The notes under the pieces are model-generated. The model was not told the origin of the DNA. It was given only the letters and a program-made list of their open reading frames with translations, and did not search any database. From the NCBI GenBank assembly GCA_013398015.1, contig VZRR01010913.1:249753-313752 (forward strand): DNA of 64,000 bases. The letters run 5' to 3'. The stretch comes from Oreocharis arfaki (taxonomy: Eukaryota > Chordata > Aves > Passeriformes > Paramythiidae). Shown one piece after another: positions 12,601-24,101 of the stretch. The translations under genes were made by a program, and so were the position numbers. How positions within the stretch are numbered: the first letter of the stretch is position 1; each line of letters begins with the position of its first letter.

Positions 12601-13499
12601 TCTGTAAATGAACAGATCTTGTTCCCAGACAGAAACATTAATTGAGAGTGACACAGCTGCTTTTTGGTGTCTGCCTGTGTGTCATACTGTTGAGCAGCCA
12701 GTGATGGGAGCTGGACCCGGAGCCACCACTAAGCTCCCCCACAAATCCTGGTGTGGGAAGGGAAAGTAAAGGCTATGCCCTGGATCCTAGCACTGAATGC
12801 TGCCTTCTCTTCAATATCTGCCTCTATTTTCGCTCTTCTGTCCTCTCTTTAAGCAATGGTGTGTTTGACCAAAAGGAATGTGCTGCCAAAATTGGAACAT
12901 ATAGATGTTTATAAATGCCCCTTTCTTCTGCCTGCGTACATTAGAGAAAAGCACTTACACATACCATGTGAGAACAGAAATAATTAGGTGTGTGATTGCA
13001 CATCAGGCTTCCCTAAATACATTCTCATCAGACATTCAGGAAACATTATGATTTTATTACCAAGGGAATGCTTTGCTTTTATTATTTTTGTAGGGGTAAT
13101 TGTTTTGGGTTCTATAAAATACAGTCTTCTAACTAAAGAGTCTGTTTGTTTTGAAACCTTTGGCATAAAAGAAATTAACATTTCAGTTTCACAGCTTTTA
13201 CAATTGTAGTGGGTATCTCTATTAGCTGGTGTGAAGCAGGGAGTTCCTGTTATGTTTATTTGCGTAGTAGCACCCACCTCAGGTTCACAGCACTCATGGT
13301 TAATATACTAGTATGAGATTCTGGGAAAACATTCCAAAAAAATTCGCACACTTCACTGATGTCCCACAAAACGGTTCGTCTTGCCTGGTGATGCTGAAGT
13401 CATCAGCCCATATTTTACTTGCTTCCCAGAACAGTAAGAGAGAAGATGACCATAAATTAATTCTGCCCCTTCTGGCTCCCTCACCAAGTCCGTTTTTGA
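9611..13499. other. Unique non-coding sequence, no gene seen
   Basis: AT-rich spacer just beyond LTR copy B. A 173-codon plus-strand frame at 9915-10436 is the longest in this block. It resembles no family I know, has no splice-site framing and is of a length expected by chance in a window this large. I see no recognisable repeat or RNA gene. Confidence 0.45.
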
Positions 13500-13810
13500 G
13501 TTCCCACACGTTCTTCTCTTAGCTTTATTTTGTTCTCTGCTCTCTTGTTTTCACTCAAATTCTCTGTTCTTATACACATGTAAGTCTCAAAACCCTTTGT
13601 GATGCTCCCTTTAATTCTCTGCTTTCTCATTTCACGCATTTGGTGCCTGTTCTCTCTCCACACTTGTTTTTTTTGTCTCTATCACTTCTTTGTTTGTTTT
13701 TGTTTTTGGGGTTTTTTATATTCATTCTGCTGGGTTCCCTGTCTTTTCCCAGCAACCCTGGGAGATGTCACAGAACTACCTCTATTTCCTTCTCTTTTTC
13801 CACTGCAAAC
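13500..13810. repeat. Pyrimidine-rich tract (plus strand)
   Basis: The plus strand is dominated by T and C over about 300 bp, with runs such as GTTTGTTTTTGTTTTTGGGG and CTCTCTCC. Overlapping hydrophobic open frames here (Phe, Leu, Ser rich) follow from this composition and are not evidence of a membrane protein. Confidence 0.55.
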
Positions 13811-16218
13811 CAGGAACTGAACTCTTAGGACGGGTTGCAAAGTCGTTGAGCAGTATGCAGGGAGTAAACACACAGGGGAATTTGTAACCCTGCCTCCCTG
13901 CAGCACCATCTCCTCCTACACTGCTGCAGTGTGGGAGCATATATGAGATCTAGAGAAAGGGATACTTTGGGGTGCCTTCAGCCCTCATCTTTATCACTTT
14001 ATAAAGCAGGATGGTGTCAGCTTGATGGCATCAATTTGCAGCAGGTGTAAGTGCTTCTGTAGCCAGGTCCTGGGCAGGAAAGAAAATTCCAGTTAAGTTA
14101 GAGCAGTACAAAGTGTAATGATAGAGGTGTCCATTCATTTAATGGGCACTCCAGGGGTGATGGGCGTAGGGCTCTCATGGGATCTTGGGTCATCAGACAT
14201 CCCACAGCTCTGAAGGCTCTGCTGCTAGGGAGACCATTCAGACCAAAACTATGATCAAAGGGGCCAAATCCCTACATCAGCACACATTATTCATCTGTCT
14301 GACAACCCATCTAGTTTATAAGTGCTGTAGACAAGTAAAACTCCATTTTTAGCGTACTTGATCATGTGTGGAGTACCATAGCCTTTGAAGAACCCCAAAG
14401 TCTCTAAGGCAGCTCTCCAGAACAGCTGTCTCAGAACTGGTGTGCATCCCTGTGTATATATTTACATCTGCATTTGTATATTTTCTCACCTTATGAAGGC
14501 TTTATACATGACTAAATTTAATCTTATAATGCCCAGCTATACCTTCTCTCCCAGTAACCTCTACTTTTAATATTTTCAGCTGCCTAATTCTTATGAAAAC
14601 CATTACTCTCTCCACAGTTTTTATCCAGCTGTATAGTTATTGTCAATGCGTTCTAAATATCCCATTTTATGCCCAATTAGAGAGACAATGGTTTCCAGGT
14701 ACAGGAGAAACATGGAAATGTTTCAGGCTTCTGCTCTGGTGGCCTCCTGTTCAATCCTATGTATAGAAATCAGGGCAGCTGTCAAAATGAAAGCAAGAAT
14801 TGCTCATTCTGGTTTGTACATTTATGTGCCTGGTTTCTTAGAGATTTCTGTATCTATTTCAGAATAATTTCCTTTTAACTTCAAGGGAGTATTTATTTGC
14901 TCTGTAGTGAACCAAATTCCAAGCCTTATTGTATGTCTTTCTTATGCCTGTAACGACAAAGGCGTTTTCTGTCTCTCCTATAATACAACTGTGATAAAGA
15001 CACAGCGGTTGATCGGTATCCAAGTCCTTCTGAAATTTGTATTTTTTCCTTTATTCTGATCTGAAACTGAGCTCACATTGATAATGTTAGATAAAGGTGA
15101 AGTCTCATGGGGTAGGTCATGTAATGGCAGGACAGGTATCATCTGAGGAGGACCCAATGAGCTGAAAAGAATAGCAGCACAAGAAACTCATTTAATTTGA
15201 CACGGCTATGAATATTTGACATTTTATAAGGGAATACAGAAATGAAGTCCATCTTACTCATTATGATTCTCTAGGAAGTACAGATTTTCTTCCATGTGTA
15301 GTCTCTTTGAACACAGAGGTTGAGGAGGCTGGTGAAGAGAAGTCGCAGCTGATGCAAGAGTTGTCCAACCCCTACAGAGAAAACTTACTGCAAAAGTTGG
15401 CTTCCCAAAGTTTTTGCATTGGGTGTTAAAATACTGAGCTGGATCACACATGCCTTGCAAGAGATGCTCAAGCTTTTAATACATGAGAAAAGTTTTCCTC
15501 CATGTACACTTATTGCTTACACGCTCTGTTTTCTCCAGTGTCCCTGAGCAGAATAACAGCCCAGGGAAGACACCGTAAGATGCCCTGGACATGCAAGGTC
15601 TGACTAAAGGTCAGGTCCTGTTTCCCTCTGGGAGCTGAGAGCACACAGAGCAGTGAAAACCATCTCAAAATACTCTGTATTCAGGTTGTTCTTAAAACGC
15701 TAACTTGCTTCATACCATGCTTGAGATAACCCGAAACCTCTGAAATTACTCTGTGTACCGTGTTGCTCCTCACAGCCAAGGAGTTCTTGCTGTGCCTCTT
15801 TCTGATCACAGCTTAAATTTACGTACTTTGACTTAGGTGTTGCATCCACTGATGCTTTTTTAAGACAGCTGCCATTTTCTCTTCGATTTCTCATAAGTTT
15901 ATGAATAAGGAAGATGATATGGAATAAGAATTAAGAAGATATGGACTAATTTTGTCCTTCCTTCTTTTCCTCTGATAGAATCAAATAGGAACAGAGGCTG
16001 AGAAAGGAATCCAAATCACTTGTTATCCTGACACTGGTACTCTGCAGTACTGCAAAAGTCCCTCTTCCTACTGTCTTTTGGTGTGCCCACCTGGGTTATG
16101 AATGGCAGCAGGAACCTCATCCTGCAGAGGCTCCCAAGGTCTCAGCAAGAGCCAGGAAGAAGCTGTTGAACCTGCTTTCTGCATACCCACACTTCATTGG
16201 CATCAGGCTCAGGAGGAT

Positions 16219-16247
16219 AGGATTGGAGAGAGGGCAGACTTGAGCAA
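16219..16247 (+). repeat. Short dispersed repeat, member 1 of 2
   Basis: The segment beginning AGGATTGGAGAGAGGG and ending TTGAGCAA matches 19794-19822 at 27 of 29 positions, in the same orientation. The flanks do not align by eye. It may be the core of an old interspersed repeat; I cannot name the family. Confidence 0.5.
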
Positions 16248-17779
16248 TAATTTGGGAACAGTAAGGAGCCCATCTTCCCCCAAGCTAGGGCCCAGCAGAA
16301 CCAGCAGAAATAAAACGCTGCATTGCCTCCGAGGCTTTCACACCCCTTTCTGTTTCCTGTTCCTTTCTGCATCAAACTTTAATAATACTCAGGTTTCAAG
16401 TCAGATCCCAAGTTCATGCCTAGTTCGTGGCTTTTCTTCTTTTCTAACCAAAATATTTTGTTGAAGTAATGTAAAATTTGTTTTAGGAGTAAAAAAAAAC
16501 CCCACTTTTTGCATCATGCATAATCTTCCTTAAGAAAAGCATCACCCTATATTATTTCTTTTGCTCTGGGTACTGCAAGCCCTGTGTTACAATCTTAACT
16601 CATTTCAGACATCTGGGAATGTTCCTTTTAAACGTCTGCTCCCATCCTTGTCAAACTTAGTAGCTTTCAGATAATTGTGACCACAGAAACTAAGTGCTTT
16701 GTGGCTGGGAAGAATTCTTCCCCCAGTTTGCAAAGTAGATTATTGGGGTTAGTGATGGATTCATTCCTTTGAATTTCCATTTCATTTCCTCCCTGCTATA
16801 GTGTGACAACTGTTATCAAATACTGACTCTACGGTGTTGGCTGTAGTTTTGATACAAGAGTTAGCCCAGAAGAGTCTCACCATGGTTACAAAATTGTAAC
16901 CATTCAGTTCTGAATGGTTGAGACACACAGTTTTGAAAGGACTAGAATGTTTCCTAAACAGCTTAAGCAGCCAACCTTGTCCTAGATATGGGCTCTTGTC
17001 CATTATATGCTAGAGTCTTCTCACATGATTAGCATAAGACTGGTTTCACAACATTATCCCTGATTGACCAATCCTGTCTGAAAGTTACCTGTCTCAAGCC
17101 CCTCATGAGTCCTCTCTCCTTAAAGGTTAAAAAATGCCGAACAACCTTATCTTCCTCCAAACTGCTTTTTAAGTGTCAATTAGAAAGCAAACTAAGATCT
17201 GTAGCATGTAACAGGGCATGAAGACAAATGACTCAGCTGGTGCAAACATGAGATTGGCAGGGGAGTGACTGCAGCAAGTCCCAGTGTAGTGGAGAGCTTG
17301 ACGTCCCTTACATTGCTCCTATTGCCTGTGGAATTGTAGCAGATGATCACAGCCTAACAGCATCCTCTCCAAAGAGGGACCCCCTGCTGCATGGCGAGTG
17401 CACATAGCCTCTTTCAATACTGAAAAACATTGGCATCTTTTATTCTGTGTGGAAAGTGTCAAAATATAGAATGAAGACTCATATTCACACTCCTCTTGTG
17501 CCATGACTTTATTGCACTGAGCATCTGCTCCCCCTCTGGATTTCAGTGGTGACTGGGAGTGTTCTGCACAGAGTGAATCGATGCCAGAGGTTGCAAACCC
17601 ACCAGGATGAGGCTCTCCTTTCTGATGGGCAGGTGGCAGAGTTCTGCTGCCTCTAGGTGTACTGTGGAAGCTAATGCTGTACTTCTCATCAAATTAAGAG
17701 AATTGGGAGAGCATTGCCAAGGCAGTCTCTTTATTCTGATGAACACTGTGCTAAAACAGATGTCCATTAAATAAGAAGT

Positions 17780-17805
17780 TTATTTGTTTGTTTGTTTGTT
17801 CGTTG
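17780..17805. repeat. (TTTG)n microsatellite
   Basis: Five to six tandem TTTG units with one TTCG interruption near the right end. Confidence 0.85.
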
Positions 17806-18164
17806 AGTGACTAGATTACACTGGTCTCAAATAGCACTCATTTGCCCCCAGTGGAACCAGTCCACTTGGCTGGGAAAAACTTCTGCTATTTCTAATTCTG
17901 AGTTTTCCAAACAGGAGATATCCAGATGTAATTCATGATTATCACTTCGAAGTTTTGATAACGCACCAGAGCCTTTTGAGTAACAAAATGAGATGTGGAC
18001 ATTTTTTAACAACAGCAGCAGTTAAAGTATAAAGAGAGTGGGGAATGAATACACCGTCACTTTAAATCTTTAAATCAAGTGGCTGCCTTTATAAAAGACA
18101 TTTTTTGCAACAACCGATATTATGATGATAGATGCAGGAGGCACAGAGAGGATTTCTGTAACTG

Positions 18165-18230
18165 AGGTTATGCAGAAGGTCAAATGAGATGGCCATAATG
18201 ATCCCTTCTGGTCTTAACCTATCAATCAAA
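18165..18230 (+). mobile_element. Ancient CR1-like 3' tail remnant
   Basis: The text ATGCAGAAGGTCAAATGAGA, then TGGCCATAATGATCCCTTCTGG and CTTAACCTATCAATC follows the order of an old amniote CR1-type 3' end (pattern: AGGTCAGACTAGATGATC, AATGGTCCCTTCTGGCCTTA, TCTATGAATC). It is more diverged than the other CR1 pieces in the window. The pattern is compared from memory. Confidence 0.55.
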
Positions 18231-21200
18231 GGGCATTAAATTTTACTCACTGAGCTGGACATGTGATTATGCAAAACAGAAGTACAAGGATTTTCCTGCT
18301 TGTAAAGGGAGAACCTGGAAAGAATAATAACCCTGGGATAAAAATATTATGCTGACCTTCTTTCAGAGCATCGACAAAGTTACAGTAGGTCCTCTTAAGG
18401 TTAGCATAAGTATCCTGGTTATTCCAGATGAGATGAATGTTTAGAATGGAGTAGATTATTAATGTATAATTTATTCTATGACCTGAAACAACTTTTTCCT
18501 GGTATTTGGAAACCCCTCTGCATTTAGCTACAAGATGGACAGCGAAGGATTGTTGTGGAGTTGTTGAAATATTTTAATGAAGTTCATCCTCATATTTTTG
18601 TTGTGATATTGGTCTACGCTTTTCATAACAGTGTATTGCAAAAGGGACCTCTGTGGTGATGTTGTTCCACCAATGCCCTCAAAACCCTTTTCCTTCTTCT
18701 GCACTGTGAAACAGTGTCTGGTCTCTCTTGGATCTCTGGGTCTAGAAATTTGAATTAAGTTTTCCCCATGCTAAGATACAAGAAAATGAAAGGAAGAACA
18801 TTCCATTTGTCTGTTGGCTGGAGCTACTTTTAAAAGCAGAAGGATGTGTGGGTGGAGGATGTGAGGAGATTTGTACTGGCATATACATGTGTAAACAGAT
18901 ATTCAATGATTTGTAAAGACCTGAGCTGTACAGTACCCAAGAAATATATAATTTTTCCCCAAATCTCCAGTGTTTGAAAGCTGGTGGCTTCAGCTCCTGA
19001 CAACTGTTTTCATCAGTAGGGCAACAGACCAAAGGATTTTTAGACTGTCTTTCAACCAGTGTAATTGATTGGCAGCCATTGATTAAACACTCATGTGGAC
19101 CAATGCTGACTACTTCAGTTTGGAAGAGAGTGGGCAGGAAATGGGAATCACCAATGTCTACAAGAACATGCTAAATTGTATTGTCAATCAGATGGCCAAA
19201 GGCTTCAGTGTGTTGTCTGCTAGACTTGGAAAGGAGAATGGTGTTTGTAGAACGAGAAGTTCTCCTGTTGCAAAAACATCTCATTTTATTTTTGTCTTGC
19301 TCTGCTACCCTAGTTCAGTTTTCTCAGGTTTTGATGTTGTATCTGGCACTGTATTTCAAAGGAGAGGTTTTCCATTACAAAATTTCTATGTCAAGCTAGG
19401 TCTTTTTGGTGATTGCCACTGTTCAAGGAAACTTGTATGAATATGATTTTAAGGATTTTATGAGTTTTATGAGTCTCTCTTCATAGAGAAATGATGTGCT
19501 CTGTTGGGGCACAGGAGTTCCTGCATCACTGAAAGCTTTAGCTGCTCAGCATGATTCACGGAGCTATCTGCAATCCTGGTCGCTCATGTATTTTTTAGAT
19601 CTGAGTCAAGAATGGAAAATTAAACCTTGATAGTTCTTCCAAGGAGTGAGCATTGTGGGCCTGTGAGATGATCACAACATAGGCAGAATGAGACTTCTCT
19701 TGTGGCTCTTTGAGTCTGATGGGATTTCTGTGGAGGTGGAAATAAGAGCAGATGTAGCTCAAGCACCCTTGTTGGCTGACCGGGAACTAGGGCAGGATTG
19801 GAGAGAGGGGAGACCTGAGCAAAAGAGATGAGTGGAAGTGGTAACCTGCTAGGAGGACCAAGACAGAAAGCTGTTTTTTCATTGAGAAGCTCCTTACTTG
19901 GGAGTAAAGCAACGTATAAATACCAGGGATAGTTAGTGAAGAGGAGAAGCTGAGGGGCAAATGCCAGGGAATTCTAATTAAATTCTAAGGGCATCACAGA
20001 AACCTGGAAAGCACCCTGGCCTCACACACTGGGGAGCCACAACACCACAGCCTCATGTAAACCTTTTTTGGGGTCATTTTGCTTTTTTTCCAGGGTTGTA
20101 TTATCTTTTATTTTTCATTGGGAGTTTTCACTGTCAAAACTGTAGCTGGTGAAAGATTTTTGGAAGACTTTTGGAGAGCCTTGACGGAATACATTGATTT
20201 CTGTCATTGCAAGCAATATTTTGCTTTCAAATCAGGCTCTGAAACACCAGTCTCAGAGTCTATTATTAATTCCTGATGTCATTAAGAGTTGTCTTCTCCT
20301 TCTGTGATGCACTGACATTTATTTTATAAGGCACTGACATGATTAGAGCTTTGATTTGATTTTCTAGCCAATATGCTTGGCCCAGGATTCCCAGGAGTTA
20401 TGTTTAAAGTTAGCTTTCTAAGTTCAGGTTTCAGTCATCTGCAGATGAAGTAACTTTTCAATATTTTAACACCTAGTTTGGCAGCTTTCAGCCTCTCAAA
20501 TCTTCCTTGGGCCAGGCCACTTGCTTCCTTGGCCCAGCAAGATTACCGACTGTGGTAACTCTTGGCCCTCCTCCCAAGAAGAGCCCTTCAGCACTGTTCC
20601 ACATAGAGCCAAGGAAAGCTGAATAGGCTGAAAAATAGGCAACTGCTCTGTCTGCAGTCCTTCCTCATCTGTTTAACCATAGTCTGGATCCTGTATGTGC
20701 GACGTCTGCAGCCTGCACCTTAGGGATACAGAGAGAGTCACTGGGAATGCAGTAAGCACATGTCAAAGGAGTGAGACTACTAAGGGATCTAAAGTTTGAA
20801 GCAGAATCTGCCCCTCCAAAAAAACCCCATGTATTCCTCTATGCAGTCATTCACAAAAATATCTTTGAACTTTTCAGTTCAGTCTGGTCTGACTTTCTAG
20901 GGGCCAGATTTGATACCTGGATATTATTCTGGTGACCTGGCTCTTCTACCTGGACTGGATAGCTTCTTGAAGTACATGTGATGCTTCCACCCAGAGTAAG
21001 CAGTAAATGAGCAGAGTAACTGGAATAGACAAGGCTATAAAAATATATTTCTTCTCCTTCAGACTGAAATACTACAGCTTTTTCTGAACTCTTGGCATTT
21101 TTCACACTGGGATGTTTACAAAGCATCAGAAGATTTTACTTTTTAGATCTCGAGTGCCTTAAAAGAGGTGTACTTTACACCAACTACAAAGGCCCTCAGA

Positions 21201-21384
21201 ATCAGACCTTACATGTTTAATCTGGATGTGCAGAAGCAGACTGTTCCACTGCTCATGCCTCAGTGCATTAACTAATCTTTAAAGAACAGGGATTAAGGAG
21301 AAGCTTTGCCCACGAACAGGTTAGCCCTGGCTGTCTAGCCCAGGCTGCACAAATTCATTCAGATTCCTCAGAGGTGTGTAGTGC
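18231..21384. other. Unique non-coding sequence, no gene seen
   Basis: AT-rich spacer. A 115-codon frame at 19093-19440 and a 91-codon minus frame at 20851-21126 were read and resemble nothing known. It contains member 2 of the short dispersed repeat. Confidence 0.45.
19794..19822 (+). repeat. Short dispersed repeat, member 2 of 2
   Basis: Partner of 16219-16247, 27 of 29 identical. The differences are AGGGGAGACC here versus AGGGCAGACT there. Length and identity make a chance match in 64 kb very unlikely. Confidence 0.5.
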
Positions 21385-21445
21385 TGATCACTGTCGAGAG
21401 ACAGGACACTGGATTAGATGGACCATAGGTGTGACTCAGGGCCTC
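21385..21445 (+). mobile_element. Ancient CR1-like remnant
   Basis: GACAGGACACTGGATTAGAT followed by GGACCATAGGTGTGACTCAG resembles the widespread amniote CR1-type tail with the pattern ACAGGATACTGGACTAGATGG and ACCATTGGTCTGACCCAG. About 60 bp are recognisable. The family assignment is from memory and is less certain than for the young CR1 copies. Confidence 0.5.
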
Positions 21446-21990
21446 AGTTTTCAGGTAAATTTCCACTGCAAAATAATACTGCTTTCTTGGTTTGTTTTTG
21501 TGAGTTTTTTGGTGTTGGGTTTTTTTTTTTTTGTATTCCTTCCATGTGCATTATTAGTTGTTCATTCTGTTAATGTATTGATGCTGGTGTGTGCTAAGTT
21601 GAATAAGCTGGATTTTTTCCTCCTCTTTTATAGTCAGTGCTCATCTTTTCCCTGGTTCTGTCTAGAAGCCTCTTCAACAAGAGAGGCAGAAAAAATGAGT
21701 GTCTCTGTGTCAGGTGGGCTGGAGAGAGGAGTCCACCGGTAAATGGGAAAGGCTTATCAATGCTCCTGAGTTTTTTTAAGCCAGCTCAGGTCTATTTAGA
21801 CATTTTGCAATACTGTTCATTGCAAAGGGAGAGCTACTACTACTGTCTTGCCACCAGCATTAGAAATAATAATATTTAACATGGACAACCTCTGTACATG
21901 TTCTTCTCTTCATCATTTAAGTTTCTAAAACATAGCAAGGGAAAATTGTTTCCAGTATTAAATAGCATGAATGGAGCTGACAGTGCTATT

Positions 21991-22112
21991 AGAATCATAG
22001 AAAGGTTTAAGTCAGAAAAGGCTTTTGAGATCATCAAACCAAATAGTTAACGCAGCACTGCTAAATCCACCACTAAACTGTGTCCCGAAGAGCCACATAC
22101 TGTTTTTATCTA
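21991..22112 (-). mobile_element. CR1 LINE 3' fragment
   Basis: The plus strand begins AGAATCATAGAAAGGTTTAAG and runs through GAGATCATC, CAGCACTGCTAAATCCACCA and CTAAACTGTGTCCCGAAGAG. This is the reverse complement of a CR1 subfamily whose 3' end carries the (C)CACCACTAAACCATGTCCC text. About 120 bp remain and nothing of ORF2 is left. It lies a few hundred bases upstream of the exon-like region at 22.6-23.4 kb. Confidence 0.88.
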
Positions 22113-22579
22113 TCTTTTCCTACATAGATACAGATATATATGACTTCCACTGCAACATTTCAAGCATTGGCAACACCTAAGAGCTCTTTGCAACTGCAGC
22201 TTATGCATTTTGCAGCAAAATTTCTCTCCCCTTCTCTCTTCCCTCCTCTTCCTCCGCCCCCAGAGAACTGACAGGCTTTCTACTGACAAATGTTGAGTGT
22301 TGCTCCTGAGGATTTAGCATTTCAGGCTGTGTCTACACAGCTTAGGTTTCTATTATTACGCAATGGCTTAGAGGGCAGTGCTTTGCCACATAATTACCGA
22401 GCCAACCTCTGTTAGGACCAGGAGTTTGGATGCCTCTTTCTATACCAACTATTTGCCTTCTGCCCACTTAAGACTCCTCCCTGACACTCTCGCTTGTTTA
22501 TTAGCTTCATTTTGTACCCTTTTTTCTTCTGGTTTCTGGTTTTCTTCCCTTTCCTTTGCTACATATCTGTTTATTTCAG

Positions 22580-22662
22580 AAGTGAGGGGTCTGACTGAGT
22601 CGTGCCTGCACGGATTCCTATGCAGCACAAAGCACTTGCTGTATGTTGCATTGTCAGAAGAG
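22580..22662 (+). other. Exon-like segment, possible upstream (5' UTR) exon
   Basis: The segment is preceded by a fair 3' splice site (CTGTTTATTTCAG, ending 22579) and followed by a strong donor (AAGAG|GTAAGAAG). It is 83 bp long and open in one of three frames. The encoded stretch matches no protein I know. It lies 0.5 kb upstream of the better exon candidate at 23179-23388 and on the same strand. Both could be alternative leader exons of one gene. Splice-like motifs occur by chance in 64 kb, so confidence is low. Confidence 0.25.
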
Positions 22663-22699
22663 GTAAGAAGAAATTCCTGAAGCTGCCTGCTAGTTCTCT

Positions 22700-22763
22700 C
22701 GGGTTTTTCACTCTCTATCTTTTTTTTTTTCCCTCTCTCCTTTTTTTTTTTTTTTTTTTTGTG
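22700..22763. repeat. Pyrimidine tract with 20-base T run
   Basis: A CT-rich stretch runs into an uninterrupted run of 20 T at 22741-22760, then GTGTGTT. It is followed at about 22867-22880 by a short GT run and at 22920-22950 by CA-rich text. Confidence 0.85.
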
Positions 22764-23108
22764 TGTTCACATTGCTTGTCTTACAAGCTGTGCAGGCTCT
22801 GCCATCTAGAGCACTTTGTGAGATCACTCCACTTTGCTGTTTTTCCTTCTTCCATCTCTGCGTGACCGTGTGTGTGTGCGTATCTCCCTGCCTCTCTTCC
22901 TCCCGCGGTACAACTCGGCCCCCACCCCAACACACACGCACATACACAGAAGCTGGGCTTGCTTGTATGAACTTGAAGACTTGCAATACTGAAATGCATG
23001 TGTTACCTTGGGATGCTCTAGGATCAGAATGCTTGAAAAGCCTGCAGGCTGTTTAGTCCCCCAAGACTGGGTTTTTTAAACCACACAGGAAAAGAACAAG
23101 TTGTTCAC

Positions 23109-23160
23109 TTTTTTTAAAAATTCTTTTTCTTTTTCTTTTTTTTCCTTTCCTTTTTTTGTG
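23109..23160. repeat. T/C-rich tract upstream of exon candidate
   Basis: Nearly pure T with scattered C and short A runs. It could serve as the polypyrimidine tract of a 3' splice site (AG at 23177-23178 or 23189-23190) or simply be low-complexity DNA. Confidence 0.6.
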
Positions 23161-23178
23161 CTTTGGATATTACTGAAG

Positions 23179-23388
23179 AAGGAGTCTCAGGGATTCACAC
23201 GCTCGGACTTCACTGAATCAGGCTGCATCTGATAAACAATCTTGTCTGCATTTTGGTTTGCTAGAGATCAACTGGGATTTTTCTGATTCTATCTTCTTTT
23301 GAAAAAAGGATGCATGGAATAGAAAGAAGGTCTAAGTGCCTATCTGAGCCTATTCTACCAAACCTGGGATAAATGTTACTTCTCAAAG
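23179..23388 (+). other. Candidate 5' exon of an unidentified plus-strand gene
   Basis: The right edge is a perfect donor, CTCAAAG|GTAAGTG. Upstream lies a long polypyrimidine tract with AG at 23178 or 23190, so it could be an internal leader exon; alternatively transcription starts nearby. All frames have stops in the first part, as expected of a 5' UTR. An ATG at 23373 opens Met-Leu-Leu-Leu-Lys and is cut in phase 1 by the donor. Its context is weak (T at -3, T at +4). Directly before it a 20-codon upstream ORF (ATG at 23310, A at -3) ends in TAA at 23370-23372, touching the ATG. I do not recognise the gene. A run of only five residues does not allow a family call, and no further exon of it could be recognised downstream. 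Confidence 0.35.
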
Positions 23389-24093
23389 GTAAGTGCAAGG
23401 TTTTTTTCATATGTATGTATAAACTGTATAGTTATAAACTATATATAGATATGTATCCAAAACATTTTATAGACAGTTACCTCTCATGGCAAAAAATATC
23501 TCAGTCGTGCATCTTAAAGCATTGGAGAAACGTATAACTTTATCTCCCTTTTCATGTTAGCTTCGATAAGACTGCTCATGTAGAGTAATGGATCTCAGTC
23601 TGGTTTCTGCTTCTCATGGTATGAAAAGGCACTTCAAAAAGAATATTTTTTAAAGAGTCAATAGGAATTTTTTATGATAGTTTTTAAACAGTGATAGACA
23701 GATGTTTGAAAGAAATTATAATAATTTGTCAAGAATTGAGGAATAGGGTAAAGCTGTGAAAGTAATTTCAGCTTTCTGAAGAATTAGTAAATCCTGCAAA
23801 GCTAAGGAAGAACTTTGCTGGACAGATCAACTCGTCTGTATACAAAACCAGAGAGTAAAAGCCTGAGGACCTTGGCAAATGTCATGTGAAGAAACAAAAG
23901 GCACAGGAACATCTAGAGAAGGGAAGGGAACGAGGGGTATGGAGGGGCAGTGGGCACCCACTTCAGTGTCTGCTGCCACAGGGACTGTTGTTCTTGGTAA
24001 GGCAATGCCACTGGTGATGGCCATCCAGAAGTGGCAAGGTGGGCATGTGGGGGATGGGGTACACAAACAGGTATATGCTTTGTCATGTCTGTC

Positions 24094-24101
24094 TGACGTC
24101 A
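24094..24101. promoter_or_regulatory. Palindromic CRE (TGACGTCA)
   Basis: An exact full-site cAMP response element, extended to a 10-bp palindrome CTGACGTCAG at 24093-24102. It is the consensus for CREB/ATF dimers. It lies about 700 bp downstream of the donor of the exon candidate, so it would be intronic. The CpG-containing octamer is uncommon in this AT-rich, CpG-poor window, but function is not shown. Confidence 0.4.

Larger units (their letters stand above)
13811..18164. other. Unique non-coding sequence with one short dispersed repeat
   Basis: No gene recognised. The block contains a 29-bp segment shared with 19794-19822 (annotated separately) and a TTTG microsatellite at 17780-17805. 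The 120-codon frame at 16102-16464 covers the shared segment but has no recognisable domain. Confidence 0.45.

Noticed and set aside
22200..23400. CpG island promoter for the exon candidate
   Set aside because: The region is CT- and T-rich with only a few CpG, for example near 22905-22920; it does not look like a CpG island.
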